Below are positions 50,194 to 61,397 of a stretch of 64,000 nucleotides of DNA, one piece after another; positions within the stretch are counted from its first letter, which is position 1; each line of letters begins with the position of its first letter. A model generated the notes under the pieces. It did no database searches. It saw nothing but the letters and a program-made list of their open reading frames with translations, and was not told where the DNA came from. The stretch comes from Desulfocapsa sp. Lineage in GTDB: Bacteria > Desulfobacterota > Desulfobulbia > Desulfobulbales > Desulfocapsaceae. Both the position numbers and the translations under genes were made by a program. The stretch covers positions 1 through 64,000 of the forward strand of contig JAFLJO010000006.1 of the NCBI GenBank assembly GCA_022712975.1, given 5' to 3'.

Positions 50194-51429
50194 TTATGCC
50201 TTTTGTTCATTATGGTTGAGGGCACTGAGGGTAGTTGCAAAATCAAGGGTCATTTCTTTCTGTTGTTCAAGGGGGATTTCACTGAGATCAAGGCATTGCT
50301 GAAAGACTTGGTACGGACTTAACTCTTCAAGAGTTTTTATTTCCGAACTTTGTCGTAGAATATAATTATAGATCCGTTTGTTGCTAATGCGAAGAACTTC
50401 CAGTTCTGTTTCTTCCACAGCAGCAACAATTTGTTCCTGCAGGTTGTCAATTAGTGTTTCGCCTTTGTAGTGAATTTCAAGAAGTATTGACTGCCTTGTT
50501 GCAGCAAGGCTTTTAATCGTCTGAAGGATATGTTCAAGATTACCGGAAATGTTAAGAAGCTGCTGAAAGCATGGAACTGGAATCTCCTGAACACTCATAT
50601 CGTCTGAACTATCAACCAGCAGAACCATTTTTTGTTCACCAGCCTCTGAAAAGTTCATGGTTAATGGAGAGCCGGAGTAACGCCTGTTTTCCTGTTTCGC
50701 AACCAGTTGTGGGAAGTGGAGATGGCCAAGCGCCAGGTAATCAATTTCTTTTGGAAAACAATCAAGGCCAACTCGTACCAACGTCCCTACGTAGAGTTCG
50801 CGTACCCCGTCGCCTTGTCTGGTGACGCCTCCCTGGCAAAAAAGATGTCCGGTGGCAATTAAAGGGATTTTCTTGTTATTATTTTGTCCTATCTGTTTTT
50901 GTTTTTTAAGTGCCAGTTGTACAAGTATAGAATAATGATCACAGATACCCTGAAGCATTTTCCGGTGTTTATCATCCAGAGTTTCCTGGGCTGTTGATGA
51001 TCTGATATCTTTATCACGAAGATAGGGAACCGCAAGAATCATGGCTTCCGGTTCGTGGTTTTTGTCATGAAGAACAATAAGTTCATCTTCAATATCTGCT
51101 GGAACACTGCCAACAACATGAATATTCAGAGAATGGAGCAGCTCACGGGGAGCGTTTAGCAGTGTTGGTGAGTCATGGTTACCGCCAACGATGATAATAT
51201 GGCGACAACAGGAATGTGAAATCTGTGAGAGAAAGCCATAATACATTGCCAGACTTCTGTTTGAAGGTGCCTGGCTGTCAAAGATATCCCCTGCAACAAT
51301 GAGTGTTTCCACGCCATGCTTTTCGATACATCTTTCCAGCCATTGAAGAAAGCTTGCAAACTCTTCATAGCGTTGTCTGCCGTAGAGTTTATGGCCAAGG
51401 TGCCAGTCAGAGGTATGCAGTATCTTCAT
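50194..51429 (-). CDS. sbcD: Exonuclease SbcD
   Basis: 'MKILHTSDWHLGHKLYGRQRYEEF', 'GDIFDSQAPS', 'VGGNHDS', 'DYLALGHLH'. Confidence 0.95.
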   Translation of the reverse strand: MKILHTSDWHLGHKLYGRQRYEEFASFLQWLERCIEKHGVETLIVAGDIFDSQAPSNRSLAMYYGFLSQISHSCCRHIIIVGGNHDSPTLLNAPRELLHSLNIHVVGSVPADIEDELIVLHDKNHEPEAMILAVPYLRDKDIRSSTAQETLDDKHRKMLQGICDHYSILVQLALKKQKQIGQNNNKKIPLIATGHLFCQGGVTRQGDGVRELYVGTLVRVGLDCFPKEIDYLALGHLHFPQLVAKQENRRYSGSPLTMNFSEAGEQKMVLLVDSSDDMSVQEIPVPCFQQLLNISGNLEHILQTIKSLAATRQSILLEIHYKGETLIDNLQEQIVAAVEETELEVLRISNKRIYNYILRQSSEIKTLEELSPYQVFQQCLDLSEIPLEQQKEMTLDFATTLSALNHNEQKA

Positions 51430-51441
51430 TTTTTGCTACAG

Positions 51442-53190
51442 CTATCGTAAGGGAGCTGCGATAATCTGTTTTAACTTCGTGTTGAGTTTAAACCGTCGTT
51501 TACTGATGGTACTTTTTACCAGTAACTTGCAATTACCGATTCTAAGCTCCGTACCCGCAAAAATGGTACCTTGAATATCCATAAAAATCTTTTCAATCCG
51601 GCACTCTTTTATCTCGTTATCATCTCCGGTTTCTTCTTCATTTGTAATCTCAGTTTTTAAGTCACCTACTCTGGAATAGAGTCCGGTACCGGGAATAAGG
51701 TTGAGTTTAAGAAGCTTCATTTTGCTTTCATCAACCAGTGCTTCCATTTTTCTTATTTTTCTTGATTTGGCATTTCCACCATACCGTTGCAACCACTGTA
51801 TAACGTCATCCTGCTGCCCGATAAGTTGCTTGGTGAGTACTCTCTGTAAACTTAAACGCTCAGTATCAACACCGGCAGCAAGCCTTGTGGGTTTTCCATT
51901 GGGAGAACCTACATTATCAACTGTGAGGATTCCTCCTGCTACAATATCGCCCCCGATAATGGTGGTGCCAGCGTTACAGCTGATATCTCCTTTAGCCAGA
52001 ATATCACTGTAGTATGATTGCTTGCGGACAATCACATTGCCACCTGAGTCTATACGTCCCTGTTCAATAAATCTGAAATCGACATCACCAAGGGCTTTAA
52101 CAACTGTTTTCTTCCCTGTGATGCCGCCTTTTATTACGATGTTTGCATCACTTGAAATAATGGCAGACATAACTTCCTGTTTAATTTCAAGATCACCGCA
52201 GGTAATAACTTTAAATCCCGGTTGAACAGCGCCATGAATAATGACGCAGCTTTTAGAGTCTATATTGCCAGTTGTAAAATCAATATCTCCAAGTATTTCA
52301 TGTTTGGAACAAACTTTGATCTCGCAATCATTTACAACAGTGAGAACACCGTCATTGCTTGCTGTAATTTTACCGGTTTCTTCTGAAAAGGTGACATCCT
52401 CTTTAATTCTAACTTGTAATGGAGTGCCTCCTTCGGGTTCAATTTCCTCACCCAGAACATCGGTTCCCGGAGTTCCGGGAATCGCAGGGATCTTCGTGGC
52501 AAGTAATTCTCCTTTTGTGACACCGATCATGATTCTTCGTTCACGAAAGTCAATGGTACCATCTTCCAGGAGTTTCCCGGCAATTGGCCCGATCTCAAAA
52601 GCAAATTGCAGATAAGCGTCTACTCCAGGTTCTGCAGTGGTACCGAAGGCTATGGGGATGTTTTGGTAGTCCTCATAGCCATCCTTAATGATTTTTTGGG
52701 CTTCCTGCAGGGCAGATTGGTCGATTCCAAAAAGAATCCCTGCTTCTTGCAGGAGTTCAGTAAGAGGTTCGCTTCCTGGAGAAAATCCGTCGGGTATAGG
52801 AGGCTGAAGGAGTAGGGTGGCCTTCATTTTGTCAGCAGAGATTTTAACAAAAGGTGTAACGGAGATAAGCAGGGTGGGTTCTTTGTCTGTATCCAGATTC
52901 ATGGTGTCGACTCTTGGATATCCTATGATATCGGATAGGAGCGTTTCACCATCCTCTGAAAAATGAGTGTTTTTTCCAGATCGTATGGGGCTTTTTATAA
53001 ATCCGCTTGCTGCAAACTTCTCAAAATCGGGGAATGACAGAAGAGCTTGGTTTTGTCGAACCAGTTCTGAGGTTATGACTTTTTCCATCCTGTCTTCATG
53101 TTCACCTATCAGAATACGTTTTCTGGAAAAATGAAATGTAGGTTCCAGGTACTTCTTTTTTGAGATTGTTTTTTCGTCGCTGTTTTTCAT
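51442..53190 (-). CDS. FapA/DUF342-family polymer-binding protein
   Basis: 'IPAIPGTPGTDVLGEEI', 'ASNDGVLTVVNDCEIKV', 'GDIDFTTGNIDSKSCVIIHGAVQPGFKV' beta-helix repeats. Confidence 0.85.
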   Translation of the reverse strand: MKNSDEKTISKKKYLEPTFHFSRKRILIGEHEDRMEKVITSELVRQNQALLSFPDFEKFAASGFIKSPIRSGKNTHFSEDGETLLSDIIGYPRVDTMNLDTDKEPTLLISVTPFVKISADKMKATLLLQPPIPDGFSPGSEPLTELLQEAGILFGIDQSALQEAQKIIKDGYEDYQNIPIAFGTTAEPGVDAYLQFAFEIGPIAGKLLEDGTIDFRERRIMIGVTKGELLATKIPAIPGTPGTDVLGEEIEPEGGTPLQVRIKEDVTFSEETGKITASNDGVLTVVNDCEIKVCSKHEILGDIDFTTGNIDSKSCVIIHGAVQPGFKVITCGDLEIKQEVMSAIISSDANIVIKGGITGKKTVVKALGDVDFRFIEQGRIDSGGNVIVRKQSYYSDILAKGDISCNAGTTIIGGDIVAGGILTVDNVGSPNGKPTRLAAGVDTERLSLQRVLTKQLIGQQDDVIQWLQRYGGNAKSRKIRKMEALVDESKMKLLKLNLIPGTGLYSRVGDLKTEITNEEETGDDNEIKECRIEKIFMDIQGTIFAGTELRIGNCKLLVKSTISKRRFKLNTKLKQIIAAPLR

Positions 53191-53382
53191 GCCTGGTGCA
53201 ACCTTCGATTAGTTCTTTTGTAGCCTTATGCTCTTGAGTGATTCGGGATATAAGCAAATCAGTCAGATGACTTACTATACTAATCGTATCGGTATATTCA
53301 GGATAAGTAAAGAAGAATGAAAAGTGTTGAAAAAAGCAAAGTGCTTGAAAAGTGTTAATCTCAGGCACTTTTGGAGCCTTTA

Positions 53383-54702
53383 TTAATCTTCTACCTCACA
53401 GTCATTGCCCTCACACACAACATTGGCAACCAGGAAAAATGCTTTATAGCCATTTTTGATAAGTTCCTGAGCAGCCATATCAGCACGGGCACCAGTAGTG
53501 CAGTGAACATAGACTTTTTTGTTCTTTGGAATTTCGGCGAGCCGAGAACCAATCTGGCCAAGAGGTACTAAAATGGCACCTCTGAAACCACCAACACTTG
53601 CCTCATCAGTGGTTCGGACGTCCAGGATTACAGCACCGGCATCGGCTCCACTTACTGCTTCCATGAAGTCAGCTTTTCTAATTGCGCCTTTTTCAAGTTT
53701 TCTTACCCAGTTAATCTCTGTGGTAACCGGGCCTGTAACAGTTTTTCCACCAGCTTTTACCCAACCGCCATAATTTCCTGATACCAGTGCAAGCTTTTTG
53801 TATCCTTCTTCACGAAGGTCTTTGATTGCATCTGTAGTATCTTTAGTATTATCACTGTATAAAACGACAGGTGCTTTTTTAGGAATATCATCAATGCGGT
53901 CTTCAAGAGAATCGTAAGGAATAGAAACAGAACGGGCAATGCGTCCAGCTTCTGATTTTGTTTTGGAACGTAGATCGATAAGAACGATATTGCCTTTTTC
54001 TATGTTGCCCTTACTGGTGTAAACACTGTTTCCAGCTTTGATCCATGCAGGATGGCCGCCAATATAAACGTTAATGTTTTTGTAACCATCTTTTTTTAAC
54101 AGACCGGCGATTCTAGTTGACATGCTACATGTGGAGCCCCCACAATACGTAATGACTAGTGCACTTTTATCCTTGGGCAATAATTCACCAGCTTTTTTCT
54201 TGTATGCTCTTGTGCCAATACTTACAGCACCAGGGATATGGCTAATAGCCCATCGCTTTTCCGGGCGAGCATCAACGAGAGTGAAATCAGTTTTTGCATC
54301 AATGAGTGCTTTCAACTCATCGGTTTTAATTTCAGTAACCCCTTTAGGGAGTTTTGCAAGTTTTGGTTGAACAACAGTGGCCCAAGGCTGACCATCACGC
54401 ATCTCATAAAAGATAATTGAAGCATGACCTTTGGAGGCGTGTTCAACACCTGTAGTTTTGTCGTCAAATTTGACAATAACGGTCCTGGCTTCTTTTCCCA
54501 TCCCAACAACAATGGAAATGCTTTTAGTTTTATTTGATTTTTCTAAAACTTTGCCTTTATACACAGGACTGTATAACTTCTCCGCCTGGCTTGCTACAGG
54601 TTCGGTAGCAACGGTTGGGAAACTTGTCTTCTTACTACATCCCGTCATCAGAAATGATGCCATGATGAAAAAAGGAATCCATTGAATGATGATTTTCATC
54701 AT
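53383..54702 (-). CDS. Lipoprotein with three rhodanese-like domains
   Basis: Lipobox 'ASFLMTGCSKK'; three rhodanese units with active-loop sequences 'ITYCGGSTCSMS', 'VVLYSDNTKDTT' (no Cys), 'VYVHCTTGARADM'. Confidence 0.85.
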   Translation of the reverse strand: MMKIIIQWIPFFIMASFLMTGCSKKTSFPTVATEPVASQAEKLYSPVYKGKVLEKSNKTKSISIVVGMGKEARTVIVKFDDKTTGVEHASKGHASIIFYEMRDGQPWATVVQPKLAKLPKGVTEIKTDELKALIDAKTDFTLVDARPEKRWAISHIPGAVSIGTRAYKKKAGELLPKDKSALVITYCGGSTCSMSTRIAGLLKKDGYKNINVYIGGHPAWIKAGNSVYTSKGNIEKGNIVLIDLRSKTKSEAGRIARSVSIPYDSLEDRIDDIPKKAPVVLYSDNTKDTTDAIKDLREEGYKKLALVSGNYGGWVKAGGKTVTGPVTTEINWVRKLEKGAIRKADFMEAVSGADAGAVILDVRTTDEASVGGFRGAILVPLGQIGSRLAEIPKNKKVYVHCTTGARADMAAQELIKNGYKAFFLVANVVCEGNDCEVED

Positions 54703-54822
54703 AGGTTCTCCAAAGTTTTTAAAAATTGTTTTTGATACTAGTGAGAGTAGAAGGTGTCAATGAAACTACCGCTGGTTAAATCGTATAGATTGCACCTTTT
54801 ACTCAATGCATATGCTGACTTG

Positions 54823-56076
54823 TTATTGCCTGTAGAGGACTTTCAGAATGGTATCTCTACCATTTCTTTTTTGATTAAGAAGAATTACAAACGGGTTCTG
54901 AGTTGTTCCTTTTGTGATGTATCCTGCATAACAAAATACACCTGATTTTCGCAATGTTCCCGATTTCATCCGCACACCATATTTGATCGGGACTAAAGAC
55001 GCATAGGGTCTGAACTCTTCCAATATCTGGATCATGGCTTCAGGGCTGATCATATTTTCTTTCGATAATCCAGCACCCTCCACCATGGTTATCTGCTTAT
55101 CTGTTAATCCAAGAAAGGTATGGATATAATCGTTCATCGCTCTTTGGCTCTTTTTCCATGTTGCAGGGAACCCATATTGTTTAACTCCAATTGCCAAGTA
55201 GAGTTGATTTGCCATAAAGTTGCTTGAAGAGAGCAGGCATGCCTGTACCAGATCACTTACACTTTCTTTTGCGATATAGTGATACAGAAGCGGAGTCATC
55301 GGTGGAACGTGACCTTGTTTGATTTTACCTGTGACCTGAATTCCATGCTGCGCTAAAAGTGTTTTAAAGAGCTGACCGCAATAGAGAAGGCTATTGGATA
55401 GGGAACTCTTTTGGGCAAAGGCATCAACGTTCACACGATGGTATCCGCTTGGAAGTTCTTTGCCGATTTGTCCCATGATTGGCAGATAGGGTGTTTGTGG
55501 TTCTGGAGATTTTACTTTTGCTTTATGGAGAACGGTAAGAGGCAGGGCATTGAAGTTTACAGCAAGGGCTGAACAGTTTGCATTGTAAGGTCTTTTTGAG
55601 TCATCTGAACCTTTGGTTCTTGTGTGTTCCAGGGCGAAGGCAGAATCATCGAGAATGATATCACCTATTTCAAGTATTTTTTTTGCTGCAATACTTTTTG
55701 TGATTTCGTATACCTTTTCAGATACAAGAAAAGGATCACCTGATCCCTTGATATAGAGGGTTTTAGTCTTCTGATTGAAATAAATTCGGGTATGAAAACG
55801 ATACTCTGGGCCAAGTATTTCTAATGCAGCAAGGCTTGTGAGAAGCTTAATTGTAGATGCCGGAACAAAGACATCTTTCAGGTTCTTTGAGAAAACGGTT
55901 TTACCATTTTTGTTAAGTGCATACCCTCCTTGAGAAATATATTTGCTTATTTCCTGAATTTCCCTGGCTTGGCAGGTGAATGAGAGAAAAAACAGGAGGA
56001 AACTAAAGAAAACTGCTCCGGAAACACATTGCGAAGAGGTAAACCGAAGCAGTTTATGCAGTTGAGCTGCGAGCAT
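54823..56076 (-). CDS. dacB: D-alanyl-D-alanine carboxypeptidase/endopeptidase (PBP4 type)
   Basis: SxxK 'PASTIKLLTSLAALEILG', 'SSSNFMANQLYLA', 'MKSGTLRKSGVFCYAGYI'. Confidence 0.9.
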   Translation of the reverse strand: MLAAQLHKLLRFTSSQCVSGAVFFSFLLFFLSFTCQAREIQEISKYISQGGYALNKNGKTVFSKNLKDVFVPASTIKLLTSLAALEILGPEYRFHTRIYFNQKTKTLYIKGSGDPFLVSEKVYEITKSIAAKKILEIGDIILDDSAFALEHTRTKGSDDSKRPYNANCSALAVNFNALPLTVLHKAKVKSPEPQTPYLPIMGQIGKELPSGYHRVNVDAFAQKSSLSNSLLYCGQLFKTLLAQHGIQVTGKIKQGHVPPMTPLLYHYIAKESVSDLVQACLLSSSNFMANQLYLAIGVKQYGFPATWKKSQRAMNDYIHTFLGLTDKQITMVEGAGLSKENMISPEAMIQILEEFRPYASLVPIKYGVRMKSGTLRKSGVFCYAGYITKGTTQNPFVILLNQKRNGRDTILKVLYRQ

Positions 56077-56084
56077 TTGATCAA

Positions 56085-57431
56085 TTATATCTTCGGAAGT
56101 TTTGCCATGGATGCTTCAATGGCTTCTTTAGGGTAATCGTAGTTGTGCAGATCACCTGAAAAGTACTTATCATAGGATGCCATATCGATAAGTCCATGTC
56201 CAGAAAAGTTAAAGAGGATGGTCTGTGGTTTATCAAGTTCTCTGGTGGCTTCAATGATAGCCCCGCGGATGGCGTGACAAGTCTCAGGGGCAGGGATGAT
56301 TCCTTCGGTTCTTGCAAAAAGAACACCCGCTTCAAAGCATTCAAGTTGATGTACTCTAATTGGATCAATAATGTTTTCACGAACCATGGCTGACACAATT
56401 GGAGCCATTCCATGATATCGAAGTCCGCCTGCATGGATTCCAGGTGGAATAAAATCGTGTCCCAGGGTGTACATATTTAAGAGTGGCGTGGTTTGAGCAA
56501 CGTCACCAAAGTCATATGCCAGTTTGCCCATGGTAAGTGTTGGGCAGGAAGCAGGTTCCACTCCGACAAACCGAATTTTTTTGCCATCAAGGTAGTCGGG
56601 TATATAAGGGGACGCAAGACCGGCAAAGTTTGATCCACCACCACAGCAACCAATAATGACATCCGGGTAATCGCCGGCAATATCCATCTGTTTTTTGGCT
56701 TCAAGCCCGATGATAGATTGATGCAGGATAACATGATTTAAAACCGAACCAAGTGCATAGTTGGTATCGTCACGACTGGCTGCATCTTCTATTGCCTCAG
56801 AAATTGCAATACCAAGAGATCCGGCTGTCTCCGGGTATTGTTCACGGATTTGGCGTCCGATAGTAGTTTCAACACTGGGGCTTGCCACAATGGATGCACC
56901 AAAGGTGTGCATCATGGATTTACGGTATGGTTTCTGATCAAATGAGATACGAACCATGTAAACCATACATTCAAGACCAAATTTATGGGAGGCAAAGGCG
57001 AGGGCGCTTCCCCACTGTCCGGCTCCTGTTTCAGTAGCCAGTCTTTTGATGCCTTCCCTGGCATTGTAATATGCCTGAGGAACTGCAGAGTTTGCTTTAT
57101 GGGATCCAACGGGTGAAACTCCTTCATTTTTAAAATATATTTTGGATTTGGTGCCGAGTGCTTTTTCCAGATCATATGCTCGAACGAGCGGAGATGGACG
57201 CCAGATCTTCAGAACGTCGAGAACTTCTTCAGGGATATCAATCAATCGTTCCTGTGACATTTCCTGTTCAAGGAGTGCCATTGGGAAGATAACACCAAGT
57301 TTTTCAGGCCCAATGGGCTCTTTAGTTTCTGGATCAAGGGGTGGAAGAAGGCCGTTTGGGATATCAGGCCCCACGTTATACCATTGGGTTGGCATCTCAT
57401 CATCGCGAAGGATAATCTTCTTTGTTGTCAT
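56085..57431 (-). CDS. trpB2: TrpB-like PLP enzyme (TrpB2-type tryptophan synthase beta)
   Basis: 'GRPSPLVRA'-like '[47 protein letters not shown]', '[15 protein letters not shown]'. Confidence 0.9.
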   Translation of the reverse strand: MTTKKIILRDDEMPTQWYNVGPDIPNGLLPPLDPETKEPIGPEKLGVIFPMALLEQEMSQERLIDIPEEVLDVLKIWRPSPLVRAYDLEKALGTKSKIYFKNEGVSPVGSHKANSAVPQAYYNAREGIKRLATETGAGQWGSALAFASHKFGLECMVYMVRISFDQKPYRKSMMHTFGASIVASPSVETTIGRQIREQYPETAGSLGIAISEAIEDAASRDDTNYALGSVLNHVILHQSIIGLEAKKQMDIAGDYPDVIIGCCGGGSNFAGLASPYIPDYLDGKKIRFVGVEPASCPTLTMGKLAYDFGDVAQTTPLLNMYTLGHDFIPPGIHAGGLRYHGMAPIVSAMVRENIIDPIRVHQLECFEAGVLFARTEGIIPAPETCHAIRGAIIEATRELDKPQTILFNFSGHGLIDMASYDKYFSGDLHNYDYPKEAIEASMAKLPKI

Positions 57432-57539
57432 GGTGTGTGGCTCCTTTTTGGTCTTAGTAGCACTCTATTTATGTCCAAATAAGCATTTTGCATGAATCTT
57501 AGATTTCTACCACAAACGTACTGTTATAATCAACAGGAT

Positions 57540-60101
57540 TTACGGCAATTCTTTCCATCCTGTTTTTAGTACAACCGATGTCAGGAAATCTTTAGGTTCT
57601 TTGCCAAGTATTGCAGCCACCGCTTCTAGGGGTTTTACTCCTGCAGTACTTGTTATGCTGATGAGTTCCAGGGCCAATGTGTTTTTATTAATGACCTGAA
57701 TGCTTGTCAACAGTGGTCTAATATTGATTTGCTTTAGCTTTCTCTTGCGGATTCGTGAGACGAGAAATTCCTCTTTTGTGAAAAAGTCTTTAAATCGATT
57801 GCTTTCATCTTTCGTGAGAGCATGCTTTAGCGTGATACGATAGGAACTCACAATTCTTTGTGGAACAGAACCATTACTAAGTGTAATATTTACTACTGAA
57901 AGCCCAGGAGGCATTTGTTTGTTAAGCCGTGTTGCAGCATCTTCGAGATTGTCAAGAGGAGCAGGTAGATCCATGATAAAGTACTCGGCAAGACTCTGGG
58001 TGCCCACAGGCATCGCAGGGCCAAAGGAGATCTTTGGTGAAGGGTTGAATCCTTTGGAAAAGTTGGTTTTTATTTCAGCACGTCGCAGAATACGAAAAAC
58101 AATCTGTAAAATTTCAAGATGCCCGAGATAACAGATATCACCTATTCTGGAATAATTGACGACATAATAAAAATGCGGATCTTCATTGCTTTGTCTTGTA
58201 CTAGCATCCGATCTGCTTTCGTCACTCTTTTGGTGTATTGCTTCTCCACCTGGGCTGCGTTTTCTGTCAATTACAATGGGCTTAATTGTCTTAAAATCAC
58301 ATAATCCACACTTTTGACAGTCGTGATAGCGACAATCAGGAGTATAGGTTTCAGCGTAGGATTTTTGGAGTTCTTCTTTCAGAAAAGACTCATCGACTCC
58401 ACTGCTCAGATGCTGCCAGGGGAGGGTCTCACCCAGATCACGCTCTCGCAGATAATCATCTAGAACCAGAGAACACTCTTCTGCTGCTTCATTCCAGCGG
58501 TCGAGGTTGAAAAATTCCGACCAGCCATCAAGCCGCGCTCCTTTCTTCCAAGCACTTTCCAGAAGTGAGGAAAGACGTCTGTCACCCCGTGAAAAAACGC
58601 CCTCCAAAAAGCTCACATCAGGGTCATGCCATTTCAGGTTAATACCCTTTCGTGGAAGTGCCTTTTTGAGTTGCCTGATTTTTTCATGGCTTGCGCTCTG
58701 GGGGATTTGTGCGTTCCATTGAAAAGGGGTGTGAGGTTTAGGAACAAAGGTACCTACGCTCACATTAATTTGCTGACGTCCTCTTCCACCTGACTCATTT
58801 CCAACCTGTTTTGTTTTCTTTGCAAGATCTGCAATGGCCTCGATATCTTCATCTGTTTCACCGGGCAGCCCGATCATAAAATAAAGTTTCATGACCTTCC
58901 AGCCCAGACCGAAAGCATCTTTGGTGGTTTTCAGCAGATCTTCCTCTGTGATCCCTTTATTAATTACCCGACGTAAACGTTCGCTACCAGCCTCAGGAGC
59001 CAGGGTGAACCCTGTTTTTCGGACTCGTTTGATCTGATCCATAAGATCCTGGGTAAGTGTTCCAACACGCATGGAGGGCATAGAGACAGATATTGCCTCA
59101 TCTGCAAAACGATCCATCAGTTGAGGGAGTACGGTTCCGAGACATGAGTAGTCACCGGTGGAAAGAGAGAGAAGAGCAAGTTCATCGAATCCCGAATTTT
59201 TAATGCCGGTGTTTGCAAGCTCAAAGACCTGCTCGGGACTTCGTTCCCTAACTGGGCGATAAATCATTCCTGCCTGACAGAATCTGCATCCTCTGGTACA
59301 GCCTCTGGCCACTTCGACCCCTAAACGGTCATGGACAATCCTGGAATTTGGAACAAGGGGGTGGAGGAGGTGGTCGAATGCTGATAAATCACTGAGAATC
59401 CGTTTTGTAACGTTTGGAAAATCAGGATTTAGAGCTTTAATTTCTATAATAGTACCAGCTTCATCATAGCAGGGTTCAAATAAAGATGGGATGTACACTC
59501 CTGGCAAGGCCGCAAGTTTCAGTAAGGTTTCACTGCGCGTAAGGGTATCTTCTTTGGCAAGCAGCAGGCATGCAGCAATTTCAAGAATTGCTTCTTCGCC
59601 ATCGCCAAGCAGGATGGCATCAAAGAAGTCGGCAACAGGTTCCGGGTTAAGGCTGCATGAACCACCCCCAATAATAATAGGTGTATCTTCATCACGATCT
59701 GATGAGCGAAATGGAATGTTAGCCAAATCAAGGATGGTAAGAATGTTTGTATAACAAAGTTCATAGGGCAAAGTGAAACCGATAAAATCAAAATCAGGGA
59801 GGGGACGACTGTTTTCAACTGAACAGAGAGGAAGATCATTTTCACGAAGAAGCTCTTCCATGTCTTTATCCGGGCAGTAACACCGCTCGGCAAGCATGTT
59901 TTCCTGACCATTTACTATATGATAGAGTATCTGCAATCCCTGATGTGACATACCTATTTCATAAAGATCGGGAAAAATAAGTGCGCAGTGGAGTGGTGTC
60001 TTGTCCCAATCTTTTACGGTACTATTGTATTCATGGCCAAGGTAACGCCCTGGTTTGTTGACAAAAGGGAGGATTTCTCTTTGCTCAAGTTTTTGTTTCA
60101 T
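57540..60101 (-). CDS. Radical SAM protein (TIGR03960-like) fused to a TIGR03936/DUF2344-like domain
   Basis: 'EVARGCTRGCRFCQAGMIYRPVRERSPEQV', 'TLAPEAGSERLRRVINKG', C-terminal 'GDICYLGHLEILQIVFRILRRAEIKTNFSKGFNPSPKISFGPAMPVG'. Confidence 0.9.
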   Translation of the reverse strand: MKQKLEQREILPFVNKPGRYLGHEYNSTVKDWDKTPLHCALIFPDLYEIGMSHQGLQILYHIVNGQENMLAERCYCPDKDMEELLRENDLPLCSVENSRPLPDFDFIGFTLPYELCYTNILTILDLANIPFRSSDRDEDTPIIIGGGSCSLNPEPVADFFDAILLGDGEEAILEIAACLLLAKEDTLTRSETLLKLAALPGVYIPSLFEPCYDEAGTIIEIKALNPDFPNVTKRILSDLSAFDHLLHPLVPNSRIVHDRLGVEVARGCTRGCRFCQAGMIYRPVRERSPEQVFELANTGIKNSGFDELALLSLSTGDYSCLGTVLPQLMDRFADEAISVSMPSMRVGTLTQDLMDQIKRVRKTGFTLAPEAGSERLRRVINKGITEEDLLKTTKDAFGLGWKVMKLYFMIGLPGETDEDIEAIADLAKKTKQVGNESGGRGRQQINVSVGTFVPKPHTPFQWNAQIPQSASHEKIRQLKKALPRKGINLKWHDPDVSFLEGVFSRGDRRLSSLLESAWKKGARLDGWSEFFNLDRWNEAAEECSLVLDDYLRERDLGETLPWQHLSSGVDESFLKEELQKSYAETYTPDCRYHDCQKCGLCDFKTIKPIVIDRKRSPGGEAIHQKSDESRSDASTRQSNEDPHFYYVVNYSRIGDICYLGHLEILQIVFRILRRAEIKTNFSKGFNPSPKISFGPAMPVGTQSLAEYFIMDLPAPLDNLEDAATRLNKQMPPGLSVVNITLSNGSVPQRIVSSYRITLKHALTKDESNRFKDFFTKEEFLVSRIRKRKLKQINIRPLLTSIQVINKNTLALELISITSTAGVKPLEAVAAILGKEPKDFLTSVVLKTGWKELP

Positions 60102-60285
60102 CTGGAAATGTATTAGTTATTAGTAAGTGTTTTATAATACGGAAAGTATGTGCTAATCCCTGTCTGCTTTAACTTCTCTGCTACTCATTTACTGAAAAAT
60201 AGTTGACTTTACAAGAGGGGATGATGTAATCAAGCAAGTATCTGATTTGTTCCTTAAAAAATAGAAGGTTATTTAGGTATTGTTT

Positions 60286-61302
60286 ATGTCGAATCATAAA
60301 ACTGGTTTTTTCTGTGTTGTCCTGTTTCTTTTTTTCTTTTTTGCAGGGTCGCTCCATGCTGCTGATGGGTTAATCGAAAAAGTAACTTTTCATGGAAAAA
60401 ATGGAAAAACTGAATCGGTTATATTTCATTTGAATGGTCCATGGCTGCCCAGAGCATTTGCTCTTAAGGGGGAAAAGCCCCGTGTGGTTTTTGATTTTAT
60501 AGAGACTCGCTTGGCTAGAAGTGTTCCATCTTCCATCGACATTCAAGGGGAGATGATCCGTAAAGTTCGTCTTGGTCGCCATACTAACAAAACACGAGTG
60601 GTGATTGATCTTGTTGCAGGTGAAGCTTTTAATTTCGTTCAGCAGTTTGATGAGAATGAAAATATTCTCACTATTCAGATTTTTCCCGAAGAAGTACCTC
60701 AAAAAGAGAAGGTAGTACTAAAAGAAGTTGCAGAAGTTAAAGAAGTTGAACAGGTCGCAGCTACTACACCAGAGCTGGAAGAAGTGGTAGCGGTAACTGT
60801 TGAAGAGGCTATTGCGGTAGGGGTTATAGCTGAAGAACCGGAGCAGGAGATTGTCGAAGTAGTCGAACCTGTAGAAGGAATTAAAACAGTTGAAGTGCTA
60901 GAGCTTCCACAGGAAACCCTTGCTAAATCCAGTTCCGTTGTTGATGCTTTGCTTGTTGATGTCTCCTTTGAAAACACTGCTGATAAAGGGGAGATGATTC
61001 TTTTCAAATTAAACGGATTTTACCCACCCACGGTAAGTGGACAAGAAGAAGGTCCGCCGCTTGTTATTTGTGATTTTGTGGGAACACGACTTGGGGAAAA
61101 GGTTGTAAAGATACAGGAGACTCGTGGTGAATATGTCGAACGGGTGCGTGTGGAACAGGTTGATGATTCCGATTTAATTCGGGTAACACTTCAGCTTGTG
61201 CCCAATAAAGATTATGATTTGCAACAGGTTTTTTTCAAAGAAGATAATCTTTTTGTTATCATTGTGAATTCTTACACCTCTTCAGATGCGGAAAAAGAGT
61301 AG
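60286..61302 (+). CDS. Secreted protein with two AMIN-like domains separated by a Val/Glu-rich linker
   Basis: 'VIFHLNGPWLPRAFALKGEKPRVVFDFIETRLAR' and 'ILFKLNGFYPPTVSGQEEGPPLVICDFVGTRLGEKV' repeats; signal peptide. Confidence 0.78.
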   Translation: MSNHKTGFFCVVLFLFFFFAGSLHAADGLIEKVTFHGKNGKTESVIFHLNGPWLPRAFALKGEKPRVVFDFIETRLARSVPSSIDIQGEMIRKVRLGRHTNKTRVVIDLVAGEAFNFVQQFDENENILTIQIFPEEVPQKEKVVLKEVAEVKEVEQVAATTPELEEVVAVTVEEAIAVGVIAEEPEQEIVEVVEPVEGIKTVEVLELPQETLAKSSSVVDALLVDVSFENTADKGEMILFKLNGFYPPTVSGQEEGPPLVICDFVGTRLGEKVVKIQETRGEYVERVRVEQVDDSDLIRVTLQLVPNKDYDLQQVFFKEDNLFVIIVNSYTSSDAEKE

Positions 61303-61369
61303 TTTGGGACAGCCTTCTATGGTTGTGTTCTCCATTTCACTTTGACCATTGATGTGCTATCCTGTTTAT

Positions 61370-61397
61370 GGATATCACCCGCTTACGAGTGATATCC
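61370..61397. repeat. Perfect 9-bp inverted repeat (hairpin) downstream of the AMIN gene
   Basis: GGATATCAC (61370-61378) / GTGATATCC (61389-61397), 10-nt loop; no strong T-tract. Confidence 0.7.

Noticed and set aside
60102-60285. Candidate promoter TTGACT...TAATCA between divergent radical SAM and AMIN genes
   Set aside because: The -10 element is a poor match and spacing is loose; not reported as a feature without transcription data.
60699-61007. Minus-strand Ser/Thr-rich 102-aa ORF
   Set aside because: It is the antisense shadow of the Val/Glu-rich linker of the AMIN protein; composition mirrors codon bias and no signal or family is present.
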